NCBI GenBank assembly: GCA_028865235.1
Contig: CP114561.1
Coordinates: 2,562,001-2,626,000, forward strand
From: Candidatus Manganitrophus sp.
Lineage (GTDB): Bacteria > Nitrospirota > Nitrospiria > SBBL01 > Manganitrophaceae
Length of the DNA: 64,000 bases
Reading direction: 5' to 3'
Part shown: piece by piece, positions 17,869 through 27,149 of the stretch
Layout of the letters: every line of letters starts with the position of its first letter
Numbering within the stretch: position 1 is the stretch's first letter
Notes under the pieces: generated by a model
Database searches by the model: none
Told to the model about the DNA's origin: nothing
What the model saw: only the letters and a program-made list of their open reading frames with translations
Translations under genes and position numbers: made by a program

Positions 17869-17908
17869 GACCTTTGCATCGCCCTTCGGGTGCAAAGGTC
17901 CCTCTTTT
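17869..17908 (+). terminator. Rho-independent terminator after the UDP-xylose synthase gene
   Basis: GACCTTTGCA pairs perfectly with TGCAAAGGTC around a loop containing TCGCCCTTCGGG, followed by CCTCTTTT. Confidence 0.75.
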
Positions 17909-17956
17909 GAACCGCCGGTTCGATCTTCGGAAACGGCGTTGCGTCATGTTCAACGC

Positions 17957-17978
17957 CCGTCGAGACCGACGGTTTTTT
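17957..17978 (+). terminator. Second tandem rho-independent terminator
   Basis: CCGTCG, loop AGAC, CGACGG and six T residues. It lies about 50 bp after the first terminator and directly before an orphan AAGGAG site. Confidence 0.65.
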
Positions 17979-18116
17979 AAGGAGCAGGGGATTTCATGAC
18001 AGGTTGGACAACAAATCCGAAGTGGCTTTTCGCAAGGACGGCGGGCTGCTGGCGCTGGGGCTCAGCCGTGAGGCGATCCTCGCCCTCTCCATCTGGCTCA
18101 CTGGCGAGTCCGGCTC

Positions 18117-18299
18117 GGAGTCCACTACGGGATGTGTTTTATCGAAAAACGATATGCGAACGATCCGACGAATGGGTGGATTCCGAACCGCGCTTGCGCG
18201 GAAGCGATGCTCCGGAGCGCCGGGTTTCGGATCATCGATCATCCCGAGGCGGAGGTCTTCGTTTGCCGTCGAGGGACCCCGCCGACAATCAGTGGATAA
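18117..18299 (+). pseudogene. C-terminal fragment of a TIGR04290-like methyltransferase
   Basis: One frame reads GVHYGMCFIEKRYANDPTNG, then WIPNRACAEAMLRSAGFRI, IDHPEAEVFVCRR and a stop. The block N-D-P-T-N-x-W-I-P-N-R-A-x-x-E-A-M-L-R-S-A-G-F is the characteristic end of the SAM-dependent methyltransferase family TIGR04290, which goes with glycosyltransferases and polysaccharide genes. The catalytic SAM-binding core is not found upstream in any frame, although an orphan AAGGAG plus ATG is present at 17979-17998. It looks like a remnant left by a deletion next to the UDP-xylose synthase gene; further frameshifts may hide part of it. Confidence 0.45.
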
Positions 18300-18344
18300 A
18301 AACCTTCTTGCCGGACAGGACGGCGGAGAAAATAGATAATTTTA

Positions 18345-18374
18345 TTGACAGATCGACCGGTGTAGGGGTATTTT
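18345..18374 (+). promoter_or_regulatory. Putative promoter of the tandem secreted-protein genes
   Basis: TTGACA at 18345, an 18-base spacer and TATTTT at 18369. The leader to the start codon at 18574 would be about 195 bases; no gene is seen in 18300-18573. Confidence 0.4.
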
Positions 18375-18573
18375 CTTTCATAACTTGATTCATCCGTCTT
18401 TCTCATCTGCTGAGGTGTGGAAAGATCGGTGGGGATTCTGATCGGTCGGCGCCCCCTCTCCTCTCTTATCGCGAACGTTCGGGCAGGGATTGAAGCTGTC
18501 CGTCCGCTTTCACATCTCCCCCAAGGAATCGGAGACAGAATCCCGCATCGGCAGGCCCCGCCTGCTCGGCTGA

Positions 18574-19367
18574 ATGTTGAATGTAAAAAGGAAGACCCTC
18601 TTGAAAATAAGAAATCAAATCGAAAAAAGAGAGAACGTTTTCTCCTGGGGCGCGTTCCTCCTCGGTCTCCTCCTCTTTTCAATGGCTCCTTCCGTTTCCG
18701 CCCAGCTGATCGATGTCGTGGCGCCGCGTCTCGATTACACCCCCCTTTTCCCATCATGGCGCTTCAGGAAATTGAAATGTCGGCGGTCGTCGCCGATGAA
18801 GCGGGGGTCCGATCGGTGCGCCTCTTCTATCGGAAAAAAGGGGAGGAAGCATATCAGAGCCTCTCCTTTGAAAAACTGAGAGGAGATGAAAAGAAGGGGG
18901 TCTATCGGCTTTCGATCCCCCGGTTGGAGGTCGGTCCGGAAGGGTTGGAATATTATCTGGTCGCCGAAAACGTGTCGGGGAATCGGACGGTGAAAGGAGA
19001 GGCGCTCCGTCCGCTTTTCATGCAGGCGATTCTTCCGAAGCCGACCCTGAAGGAAGCGCAGCGGCGCTTCGAATGGCTGAAGGAGGCGTGGGAGGAGAAA
19101 GATCTTGACGAGATGCGGGCGCTCTCCGAGATGCCGGCGCCGCGGGAGGAGTTCTTTCGGCTCCTATTCGAAAACTACCGGAGCGTTCAGCTGGAAATGA
19201 CGTTGGAAGAGGCCGACCGGATCGCGGCGGCCCGCTTCATGATCAAAGGCTTGGTCGATGCGCAGGGAAACCGCGTGGTACCCGGCGCGGCCTGGGCGAC
19301 GGCGCGGGTCCGTCTTCCCTTTCCGGGCAACGAGAATGAAACATGGGGAAAAATCATTTGGGAATAA
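18574..19367 (+). CDS. Secreted protein with Ig-like domain, tandem paralogue A (one frameshift)
   Basis: The signal peptide is in one frame (VFSWGAFLLGLLLFSMAPSV followed by SAQ) and the rest in another; the change falls at a run of six C at 18739-18744, and one more C joins them into about 264 aa. After the signal peptide it reads LIDVVAPRLDYTP, then IEMSAVVADEAGVRSVRLFY, and GLEYYLVAENVSGNRTVKGE, a beta-sandwich layout like fibronectin or Ig-like repeats. The C-terminal half (PTLKEAQRRFEWLKEAWEEK onwards) is a separate alpha/beta domain resembling the SnoaL/NTF2-like SH3-associated modules that hold LKEAWEEKD...FF; this is a guess. Starts at ATG 18574 or TTG 18601 (the latter has AGGAAG). 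Its end overlaps the next gene. Confidence 0.6.
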
Positions 19368-19996
19368 TAAAAGAAAAATATCGGCGTCGTCGGAGCGTGG
19401 CTCCGCTCCTCCTCGTCTCGGCGGCGTTTTATGCGTTTTTGCTCCACCCCTTCCTTTTGCTCGCGCAGGAGGCGCCGGAAATCGATCTGGTCGCCCCGAA
19501 GATCCTGCATGCACGGCCCTTCGGCCTTTTCCGCGGCGGGGAGGAGATTGAAATTGTCGCGACGGTCACCGATCCGGAATCGGGGGTGGACGACGTCCGC
19601 CTCTTTTTCCGGTCGAAGGGGGAGCGGAACTATCGGACGCTCGAAATGATCCCCGACGTGAATGATCGTTATCGGGCGACGATTCCGGGCGAGGCGGCGC
19701 AGGATCCCGGTATCGAATATTATCTGGAAGCGGCGGACCGGGCGGGGAATCGGGTCCAAACCCTCCGGCCGCCCGATCTCTCTCCCGCCTTCGTTGCGAT
19801 CGACAGCCCATCCATGTGGGAGCGGTTTCAGGGGGACGACCGGCCGTGGTACAAGAAACCGTGGGTCTGGACCGTCGCCGGCGCCGTGGTCCTCGGCGCC
19901 GCCGCTTCGATGGGCGGCGGCGGGGGGGGTGGCGGCGGAGGAGGAGCCGGGGGACCGACCACCGGCACGATCACCGTGGACGGCCCGGTCCCTTAG
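19343..19996 (+). CDS. Membrane-anchored Ig-like protein with polyglycine tail, tandem paralogue B
   Basis: 217 aa. A basic N-terminus and hydrophobic helix (APLLLVSAAFYAFLLHPFLL, then LAQ) act as signal peptide. The domain then repeats the layout of paralogue A: EIDLVAPKILHARPF, IEIVATVTDPESGVDDVRLF, DPGIEYYLEAADRAGNRV. Near the C-terminus is a second hydrophobic helix (WVWTVAGAVVLGAAASM) followed by eleven consecutive glycines and a short polar end. The glycine run is encoded by GGC/GGG/GGA codons and is a natural place for length variation. No function is known; surface display or envelope scaffolding is a guess. Overlaps paralogue A by 25 bp. Confidence 0.65.
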   Translation: MGKNHLGIIKEKYRRRRSVAPLLLVSAAFYAFLLHPFLLLAQEAPEIDLVAPKILHARPFGLFRGGEEIEIVATVTDPESGVDDVRLFFRSKGERNYRTLEMIPDVNDRYRATIPGEAAQDPGIEYYLEAADRAGNRVQTLRPPDLSPAFVAIDSPSMWERFQGDDRPWYKKPWVWTVAGAVVLGAAASMGGGGGGGGGGGAGGPTTGTITVDGPVP

Positions 19997-20041
19997 TAAG
20001 GATTTAAAGCCGATTCATCAAGACGATTGTCTGCATCACAC

Positions 20042-20085
20042 GAAAACCCCTTGAATCAGGTTCGGCCTGGTTTACAAGGGGTTTT
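20042..20085 (+). terminator. Strong bidirectional terminator between converging genes
   Basis: GAAAACCCCTTG pairs with CAAGGGGTTTTC with an inner CAGG..CCTG stem. It lies between the secreted protein pair (plus) and the membrane protein at 20120 (minus), with A and T runs that serve both strands. Confidence 0.8.
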
Positions 20086-20119
20086 CTGTTTGGAGCGTCC
20101 GCCGGTTTGGAAGCGGGTC

Positions 20120-20626
20120 TTAATAAAGAATCGTGAACATGAAGGCGATCGGGGCGGCGTCGACGCGGACTTCCCGGTCGAAGAGGCGCTCGTTTTCGTA
20201 GGCGACGATCTCTTCCTGGAAACGGACCGTGTCGAGAAGGGAGGAGGCAAACGGCTCCGGCAGATAAGAGGCGGCGAAGACGGAGAGGGCGAAAACCAAA
20301 AAGTAGCTGTTGATCTTGGTTTGGGAGGGGCGGCGGCCGAGGAGCGGATTGTTTTCCTCAAACCCCCGTCGATCCAGTTGCAGCGTTTGCGACCGGTCTT
20401 TCAAAAGCGGCGGCAGAAGCGCAAGGTACTTTGCCAGCTTGACCTGATCCGATGGGTCGGCCAGGTATTTCTCAAAGAGAGAAGGATCTCTCAAGGAAGC
20501 GTCCGTTGAAAAGGAGAGGGGCGAAAAAGAGATCGGCTCTTCGGCGGCGACGGCTTGAGCCGGCGCCCAGACCGCCCCGGTCATCAATGCGAGGATGATG
20601 TATATGTATAGGAGTTTGATGATCAT
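20120..20626 (-). CDS. Membrane protein with E-x-N-P-L-L-G signature, unknown function
   Basis: About 168 aa from the ATG at 20626 (a longer form starts at 20665). The N-terminal hydrophobic segment MIIKLLYIYIILALMTGAVW looks like a signal peptide, followed by a polar region. The block TLQLDRRGFEENNPLLGRRP then SQTKINSYFLVFALSVFAA resembles a widespread group of small bacterial membrane proteins with the motif E-x-N-P-L-L-G-x-x-P-S followed by membrane helices (DUF5658-like). The function of that group is not known. It ends ...DAAPIAFMFTILY. Transcribed toward the terminator at 20042. Confidence 0.55.
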   Translation of the reverse strand: MIIKLLYIYIILALMTGAVWAPAQAVAAEEPISFSPLSFSTDASLRDPSLFEKYLADPSDQVKLAKYLALLPPLLKDRSQTLQLDRRGFEENNPLLGRRPSQTKINSYFLVFALSVFAASYLPEPFASSLLDTVRFQEEIVAYENERLFDREVRVDAAPIAFMFTILY

Positions 20627-20965
20627 CGACAATAGCCTGTATACCACAAATCTCCAGACCGTCAATCAGTGATCCGACGAGAAAAGCCTCATCGAATTCC
20701 TCAATTCCTCGCCGTTTTATCTCAATCGAGTGAGGATTCGTTCGCTCCCCGGTTTTCAATGAAGCGGACTTGATCTCTCTTTCCCATTTATCTACAAGGA
20801 AAATACGCCTGCATATTCCCATTGAATCTTTTTTCTGATTGTGGTAGGGTTTCCTCAGCAGAATACCCTAATATGTGTTTGGGTAGGGTATGGAGAAAGC
20901 CGATCCGGTTCGATGGGTCGGTGGGCGAATATTCGTATCGGATACTTATTCTTCGGAGAAGGAAA

Positions 20966-23499
20966 ATGCTCTCTGAGCGCGGGCCGTTCGAAGCCGGTCG
21001 GCTCGTTGACATCATCAAGAAGGTTCTTCCTAAAGGGCGCGCTCTCCCGGAGGAGGAGTGGAGGGTTCGACATAGAGCGATCCTGCTTTTGACATGGCTT
21101 CACGCGGCGGGGCTTCCCCTTTTCGGGATTTATCAGGGTTTCGGGATCGTTCAAAGTTTTGCCGAGGGGGGGTGATTGCCGCCGTCGCGCTTGCAGCGAC
21201 CTGGGGCAAGATCAGCCGCAGCGCCCGATCGGCGGCCGCTAGCCTGGCCCTCATCACCTCTTCCGCCATCCTCGTTCAGTTCTCGGGCGGCTACATCGAA
21301 GCCCACTTCCATTTCTTCGTCATGCTCGCCGTCATTTCACTCTATCAGGATTGGGGCCCCTACCTTCTTGCAATCATCTTTGTGGTCGTGGAACATGGGC
21401 TCACCGGCCAGTTCGTCCCCACGATGGTATACAATCATCCCGACGCATTCGTTCATCCCTGGAAATGGGCCGTCATCCATGCCGGCTTTGTCTTGAGCGG
21501 AAGTGTTGTCCTCCTCGTCAACTGGCGGATCAGCGAGCAGGCGCGGGCCCGCGTCGATCTGGTGCTCAACTCCGCGGGTGAAGCGATCATCGGATTGGAT
21601 CTGAAAGGGACGATCACTTTTGCAAATCCGGCGGCGGCGAAGATGACCGGCTATTCTCTGGAGACGCTTGTCGGGCAGCCGATCGAGCGTATTCTGCAGG
21701 ATGCCCCGGACCTCCCTCCCGATCGCGGGGGAGCGGGTTCCGGCACGGATAAGGTGGTTTTGCGCCGGGACGGCGCACATGTTTGGGTCGACTGTGTAAG
21801 CAACCCGATCCTGGAGCAGGATCAGGTCGTCGGCGCCGTCGTCACCCTCAAAGACGAAACCGACCGCAGACGCGCCGAGGAAAAGCTGAAGAAAACCTTC
21901 TCCTTACTCAGCGCGACGTTGGAGTCGACCGCCGACGGCATTCTCGTCGTCGATCAAGAGAGAAAAATCGAACGATTCAACCAAAAGTTTATTCAGATGT
22001 GGAATATTCCAGGCGACCTCGTCGCCCTCCGAGAGGACGATCGGGCGCTGGCCCATCTGCTCGATCAGCTCAAAGACCCGGAAGGATTTTTGAAAAAAGT
22101 GCGGGAGCTCTCTCAGCAATCGGACCAGGAGAGCGATGACCTGTTGGAATTCAAAGATGGAAGGGTCTTCGAGCAATATTCGAAACCGCAGCGGATCGGA
22201 GGGGAAAATGTTGGAAGGGTCTGGAGCTTTCGGGACGTCACCGAGCGGAAGCAACTTGAAGCGCAGCTCCGACACGTCCACAAGCTGGAGGCGGTCGGCC
22301 AGCTCACCGGCGGGGTCGCCCACGAATTCAACAACCTGCTGACGGCGATCACCGTCAGCCTGGAGCTGGCGCGCGAGCAGGTTCCTCCCGAGAGCGAAGC
22401 GTACAGCCTGCTCGACACGGCCCATGCGGCCGGCTGGCGGGCCGCTGGGCTGACGCAGCAGCTCCTCTCGTTCAGCCGGCGGAGCCCGATCGACCGGCAG
22501 CCGCTACATTTGGGGGAGGAGGTGGAGAAGGTCGCCCGCCTTTTCCGGCAAGCGATCGATCGCCGGATTCGGATGGAGACCGGGGTGGACGACGATCTCT
22601 GGCCCGTATTGGTCGACGCGGGACAGATGAACCAGCTGATCATGAATCTCTGCGTCAACGCGCGCGACGCCCTGCTGGAGCGGATGGAGAAAAACAGCGG
22701 CTCCCCGGCGCCGGCCGACTGGGAGCCGCGCATTTCGATCGATGTCGGGAACGTTCAGGTCGATGGGGCGCACCGCCAGGTTCACCCGAACGCCCGGACG
22801 GGGAAACATGTCTGTCTCCGCGTCGCCGACAACGGCGTCGGAATCGATGAGGAGATTCGCCATCGGATCTTCGAGCCCTTCTTTACCACCAAGAAGGTCG
22901 GGCGGGGGACCGGGTTGGGGCTGTCGGCCGTCTACGGAATCGTCGCCGCGCATCAAGGCTGGATCGAGATGCAGAGCGTCAAGGGGGAAGGAACCACCTT
23001 CTCGGTTTATTTTCCCCGGACCGAAAAAGGGGTCCGTTCGATCCCCGCTTCCCCCCTTGCCGAGAAGCCTCCCGCGGACGAAGGGAAAACCATTCTTGTC
23101 GTCGACGATGAGGAGGCGATTCGAACACTCGGACGCGCCGTTCTGGAACACGAAGGGTATCGGGTTCTGACGGCGGAAGACGGCCGGGAAGCGGTCGAGC
23201 TATTCGTTCGAAAAAAGCAAGAGATCGATCTGGTGATCCTCGACCTGACGATGCCCTACCTCTCGGGGGGAGAGGTGTTGCACCAACTTCGCCAAATCGA
23301 ACCGAATCTGAAAGTCATTATCTCCAGCGGCCATCGCGCCGATCACTCCTTGGATTTCACCGATGTCTCCTTTCTTCAGAAACCCTACCGACCGGCCGAT
23401 CTCCTCCAAAAGGTGATCGACGCTTTGCGGCAGGCCATTCAGGAGAGACCTCCCGCGGCCTCCTCCGATTTCCCGTCCTCTTTTCGTTCCAACGGTTGA
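20966..23499 (+). CDS. Hybrid sensor histidine kinase with membrane sensor, two PAS domains and receiver (one frameshift)
   Basis: Frames change at a run of seven G (21166-21172); joined, the protein has about 844 aa. Order: five or six membrane helices (about residues 30-185) with the typical [20 protein letters not shown] and [20 protein letters not shown] segment also found in other signalling proteins; PAS 1 ([20 protein letters not shown]) and PAS 2 ([20 protein letters not shown]); HisKA with H-box [19 protein letters not shown]; HATPase with N-box [12 protein letters not shown] and G-boxes [23 protein letters not shown]; and a C-terminal receiver ([14 protein letters not shown], phospho-acceptor in [10 protein letters not shown], lysine in FLQKPY). 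Family members autophosphorylate on the His and pass phosphate to the receiver Asp. No dedicated response regulator adjoins it. ATG 20966 is preceded by GGAGAAGG. Confidence 0.88.
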
Positions 23500-23639
23500 T
23501 CTTCCGCCTCTACGGTTTAACCGAAAATTGATCTGAATTTGATCCCGTTGTTGCCTGGAGATGGGATGCTGAGGGTGGCGAATCGATTCGCCCTCTCCCG
23601 GAGGGAGAGATCGGCCACTTTAAGAAAAGGGAGGAAAAG

Positions 23640-23870
23640 ATGAATCAGGGATTTCTGGAATATGGGCTTCCGACGTTGATTGCCCTGGTCTTTGTGAATT
23701 TCGTCTGGGCCTGGATTGTGGCGGCGGCGAAGCCGCCCGGGGGCTCGGAGGACGAACCTCTTTCGGGTGAGGGGCATCCGGATTGGAAGTATCTGGAGGA
23801 TGGGGGGCCGGAGGGAGTTCGAAAGAGCTTCTCCGAAGAGATCCGACCGAAGACCAAGGTGCCCGGGTGA
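23640..23870 (+). CDS. Small single-helix membrane protein, unknown function
   Basis: 76 aa with GGGAGG upstream of the ATG. The N-terminal half has one membrane helix (LPTLIALVFVNFVWAWIVAA), the rest is acidic and hydrophilic (SEDEPLSGEGHPDWKYLEDG). No family recognised. It stands alone between the sensor kinase and a terminator-like hairpin. Confidence 0.55.
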   Translation: MNQGFLEYGLPTLIALVFVNFVWAWIVAAAKPPGGSEDEPLSGEGHPDWKYLEDGGPEGVRKSFSEEIRPKTKVPG

Positions 23871-23890
23871 AATGGACCTCAGGAGCGGTA

Positions 23891-23919
23891 GACCAAGCCG
23901 CAATTAAAGCGGCTTGGTC
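23891..23919. terminator. Hairpin between converging genes
   Basis: GACCAAGCCGC and GCGGCTTGGTC form an 11-bp stem with loop AATTAAA, followed by TCTCCTT. It separates the 76-aa protein gene from the TPR lipoprotein. Confidence 0.55.
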
Positions 23920-23930
23920 TCTCCTTGCTG

Positions 23931-26360
23931 TTATTCGATGCGCCGCTCCTGCGCGTTTGCCAATCCGAACGTCTGGACATTCCGGAACGCTTCGACCGCT
24001 TCCCTGAAGCGGCCGAGTCTTTGAAGGGTATGGCCTTTATATTGCCAAGCTTTTTGAAAATCGGGCTTCAGGGAGAGGGCCTTCTCGTACGCCTTCAACG
24101 CCGCGTCGTCCCGGCCCAACTCTTCAAGGGAGATCCCCGCGCTGACCCAGGATTCCGCATTTTCAGGAAACAGTGAAAGGGCCTTCTCGTATGCCGCCAG
24201 CGCCGCTTCATGACGGCCTAATCTGGCAAGAATGAGTCCTTTCTGATACCAGGGACCAGAGAGGTTTTGATTGAAGGAGGTGGCCCGATCATATGCGGCG
24301 AGCGCTTCTTCATCTCTTTTTAGACGCTCCAGGAGAAGTCCTTTTCTAAACCAGGGATCGGGATCGTTGGGCGCAAGGGCAATCATTTTTTCATACGCTT
24401 CCAGGGCTGTTTGGTAGCGTCCTAATTTTTCGAGGACAATCCCTTTGTTGTACCAGGCCTCTTGGAAGCCGGGCTTCAGCGTGATCGCCTTCTCGTTCGC
24501 TTTCAACGCCTCTTCCAGTCGGCCGAGCCGCTCCAGCGCAACCCCTTTCAACCGCCAGACCTCCGGCGCCTCCGGTTTGACCGAGGCGATCTTCTCGGTC
24601 CATTTTAGCGCCTCTTCGATCCGCCCCAATCGCATCAGGGCGATCCCTTTCTCTTGCCAGAGCTCTGTTTCATTCGGATTGCGCTGGAGGAACGTTTCGA
24701 AGGAGGCCACGCTCTCCCGGTGACGGCCGAGCCGCTCAAGGAGGGTCCCTTGGTCGTACCAAAGCTCCGGCCGACCGGCGTTTCGTTCGAGCGCTTGTTC
24801 GTAGGCCTTCAGCGCCTCCTCGAAGAGATTTATTTTCTCGAGGAGGCGCCCCTTCCGATGCCAGGCTTCCGCGGATTCACTTTTGAGCCGAATCGCCTCA
24901 TCAAAAGCGGCCAGTGCTTCCGGATCCCGGCCGGATCGTTCCAGCGCAACCCCTTTGCCGAGCCACGCTTCGGGATGATCAGGTTTGAGCGCGATCGCCT
25001 TCTCGAAGTCGGCCAGTGCTTCTTTCGCTTGATCCAAGTTAACGATGGAAAGGCCCTTTGCATACCATCCCTCGTAGAAATCCGGTTTGAATCGGACGGC
25101 ATTGCCGTAAGCAGCCCGCGCTTCTTCGTGCCGGTGTAATCTCTCGAGCGCATTCCCTTTGCTGAACCAGGCTTCTGCATGTTCGGGATGGAGTTGGAGG
25201 GTCTTTTCAAACGCGGCCAGCGCTTCCGGGTCCCGGCCTAATTGACCCAGCATCACCCCTTTGAGATGCCAGGCCGAGACATGTTGAGGATTTCGTTTGA
25301 TCGCTTCCTCCGCGGCGGCCAGCGCCGCCTCATGCCGGCCCAACCGTCCGAGGGAGACCCCTTTGCCGAACCAGGCTTCCGAATGGGCTGGATTGAGTTG
25401 AAGCGCCTGTTCGAACGCGTCGAGCGCCGCTGGGTCCCGGCCCAATCGGCTGAGCGATCCTCCTTTTCCGAACCAGGCCGAGTCGAGCCGTGGATGGAGC
25501 ATGATCGCTTGATTAAACGCCGCCAGCGCTTCTTCCTCCCGGCCCATGTGGGCGAGGGTGTTTCCTTTTTCGAGCCACGCTTCGGGATGATCGGGCTTCA
25601 GCGCCAGGGTCTCTTCAAACGCTGCCAGCGCCTCTTGATTCCGGCCGAGACCGGCCAAGGAGAGGGCTTTGTAATACCGGGCGTCTGTATTAAACATATT
25701 GACGATGAGCGCCTGCTCATGGGCAACGAGCGCTTCGCCGTGACGGCGCAACTTGTTCAGGGCGATGCCTTTGTACAGCAATGCTTCGGTATAAAACGGT
25801 TTGAGCGCGAGCGCCTGCTCAAACGCGCTCAAGGCCGCTTCATTTCGTTCCAAGCGGCTCAATGAGAGGCCTTGATGGTACCAAGCTTCCGGCGATTCGG
25901 GAGCGAGGCCGGCGGCCCGTTCAAACGATGCGGCCGCTTCCTCGTTTCTGCCGAGCTGATGGAGCGAAAAGCCGCTACTGTACCACGCTTCGATGAAAGA
26001 AGGTCTTATTTCGATTGCCTGCTGAAACGCTTCCAGCGCTTTTCGCTCATCGCCCAATTTATGAAGGGAAACCCCTTTGCCGAACCACGCTTCCGGATAA
26101 TCGTGTTTATAGCGAATGGCCCGCTCGAATGCTCCGAGCGCTTCTTCATTCCGGCCATTGTTTCCGAGGACGATTCCTTTCGCGAGCCACTCGTAGGCGT
26201 CGCGGGAATGATCGGCCAGGGGGCGGCATGGATTTGAAAGGTCGGCGGGGTTGCAGGGGGTCGCGCAGCCGGGTAGGGTGGTTGCCGCGGAGAGGCCGAG
26301 GAGGATCAGCGTGATCGACAGCGGGACGGCTTTGCGGTGTTTTGTTTTCTCTGGGGTCAT
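23931..26360 (-). CDS. Large lipoprotein built of about 21 tetratricopeptide repeats
   Basis: 809 aa. Signal peptide with lipobox ATTLPGC, so Cys32 would be lipidated and the protein anchored in the envelope. After a short linker nearly the whole protein is a regular array of 34-residue TPRs of the form A-W-(F/Y)-x-K-G-x-x-L-x-x-L-G-R-x-x-E-A-L-A-A-(F/Y)-E-x-A-I-x-L-x-P. The DNA repeats with a 102-bp period. The high regularity and conserved Trp at repeat position 2 suggest recent expansion by tandem duplication. Such solenoids bind peptides or partner proteins; the ligand is unknown. Last 10 residues are polar. It is transcribed alone, towards the hairpin at 23891. Confidence 0.85.
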   Translation of the reverse strand: MTPEKTKHRKAVPLSITLILLGLSAATTLPGCATPCNPADLSNPCRPLADHSRDAYEWLAKGIVLGNNGRNEEALGAFERAIRYKHDYPEAWFGKGVSLHKLGDERKALEAFQQAIEIRPSFIEAWYSSGFSLHQLGRNEEAAASFERAAGLAPESPEAWYHQGLSLSRLERNEAALSAFEQALALKPFYTEALLYKGIALNKLRRHGEALVAHEQALIVNMFNTDARYYKALSLAGLGRNQEALAAFEETLALKPDHPEAWLEKGNTLAHMGREEEALAAFNQAIMLHPRLDSAWFGKGGSLSRLGRDPAALDAFEQALQLNPAHSEAWFGKGVSLGRLGRHEAALAAAEEAIKRNPQHVSAWHLKGVMLGQLGRDPEALAAFEKTLQLHPEHAEAWFSKGNALERLHRHEEARAAYGNAVRFKPDFYEGWYAKGLSIVNLDQAKEALADFEKAIALKPDHPEAWLGKGVALERSGRDPEALAAFDEAIRLKSESAEAWHRKGRLLEKINLFEEALKAYEQALERNAGRPELWYDQGTLLERLGRHRESVASFETFLQRNPNETELWQEKGIALMRLGRIEEALKWTEKIASVKPEAPEVWRLKGVALERLGRLEEALKANEKAITLKPGFQEAWYNKGIVLEKLGRYQTALEAYEKMIALAPNDPDPWFRKGLLLERLKRDEEALAAYDRATSFNQNLSGPWYQKGLILARLGRHEAALAAYEKALSLFPENAESWVSAGISLEELGRDDAALKAYEKALSLKPDFQKAWQYKGHTLQRLGRFREAVEAFRNVQTFGLANAQERRIE

Positions 26361-26535
26361 TTTGGTCTTCGATAAAGAAATGAGTTCCTAAGGGTAGCGT
26401 TTTTTTAAAATCGATTCAACGAAAATGTGGATGTCGATGAAACGTCTGACAGAAGTGACGCAGGAGGATGGGGGGCACAGGACGCCCTCGACGCGCGGGC
26501 GCTTTGCTCTTGGATTCCAAATTCCAAAAAACATC

Positions 26536-26574
26536 AAGGCCCCGTGAGGGATTTTACTCCTGGCACGGGGCCTT
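26536..26574 (-). terminator. Rho-independent terminator of the HMA-like gene
   Basis: Minus strand AAGGCCCCGTG and CACGGGGCCTT form an 11-bp stem; GATGTTTTTTGG follows. On the plus strand it is followed by A residues only. Confidence 0.65.
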
Positions 26575-26602
26575 GAAAAAAAATGAGAGTCGTTGCTACC
26601 GG

Positions 26603-26964
26603 TTACAGGGTGGCGAAGCCGGCCTTTTCAATCGCGCTTTTTAGGGAGGCTACCGGCACCGCTCCTTTTTCTACCGTCACGGCGGCGAGAAGCTGGTTCG
26701 GATCGACCGAGGCTTCCACCACGCCGGGGACGGAGAGGAGGACTTGAAGGACTTTTTCGACGCGGCCTTGGGGCAATCGCCGTCTTCTTTCATAAACTGG
26801 ACGGAGACCTTTTCGATGGCGGCCGTCCGGGCCATCGCCGGATTGCTCCCCGAGTAAGCCATCTGCATTGCGTTGTCCGCGGCGGAGTTGAATAAACAAC
26901 TCATCCCGATCCCGCCTGCGACAAGCACACCCGCTCCGAGTGACATGAGAACCACTTTTTTCAT
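26603..26964 (-). CDS. Exported heavy-metal-associated-like domain protein (one frameshift)
   Basis: Two frames join near 26768-26773 (CCCC run): first MKKVVLMSLGAGVLVAGGIG followed by MSC, a signal or lipoprotein-like leader, and AIEKVSVQFMKEDGDCP; then RVEKVLQVLLSVPGVVEASV and VTVEKGAVPVASLKSAIEKA with end GFATL. The second part has the beta-alpha-beta plan of HMA/MerP domains (V-x-x-x-L-x-x-x-P-G-V, then S-L-K-x-A-I-E-x-A-G-F). The usual metal pair CxxC is reduced to a single cysteine in GDCP, so metal binding is uncertain. About 120 aa. Strong terminator follows. Confidence 0.55.
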
Positions 26965-27149
26965 CGCTTGTTCCTCCAATGAGAAGTGATGGAACACCGG
27001 CTTTGTTGAAGCATTAAAACTGGGAATTAAGGACAGGGTAGTCTTTTTTGTTTTTCTTTGTCAATTGAATTTTATCGGTCGCATGACTTCCCACTAAAAG
27101 TGATAGCCGTACCCAAGCGAAATACTCCAGTTGCGTCCAAGGGAACGGG

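Noticed and set aside
23931..26360. Regular 102-bp DNA repeats that could suggest a CRISPR or satellite
   Set aside because: The period equals 34 codons and the translation is a TPR array; there are no spacers.
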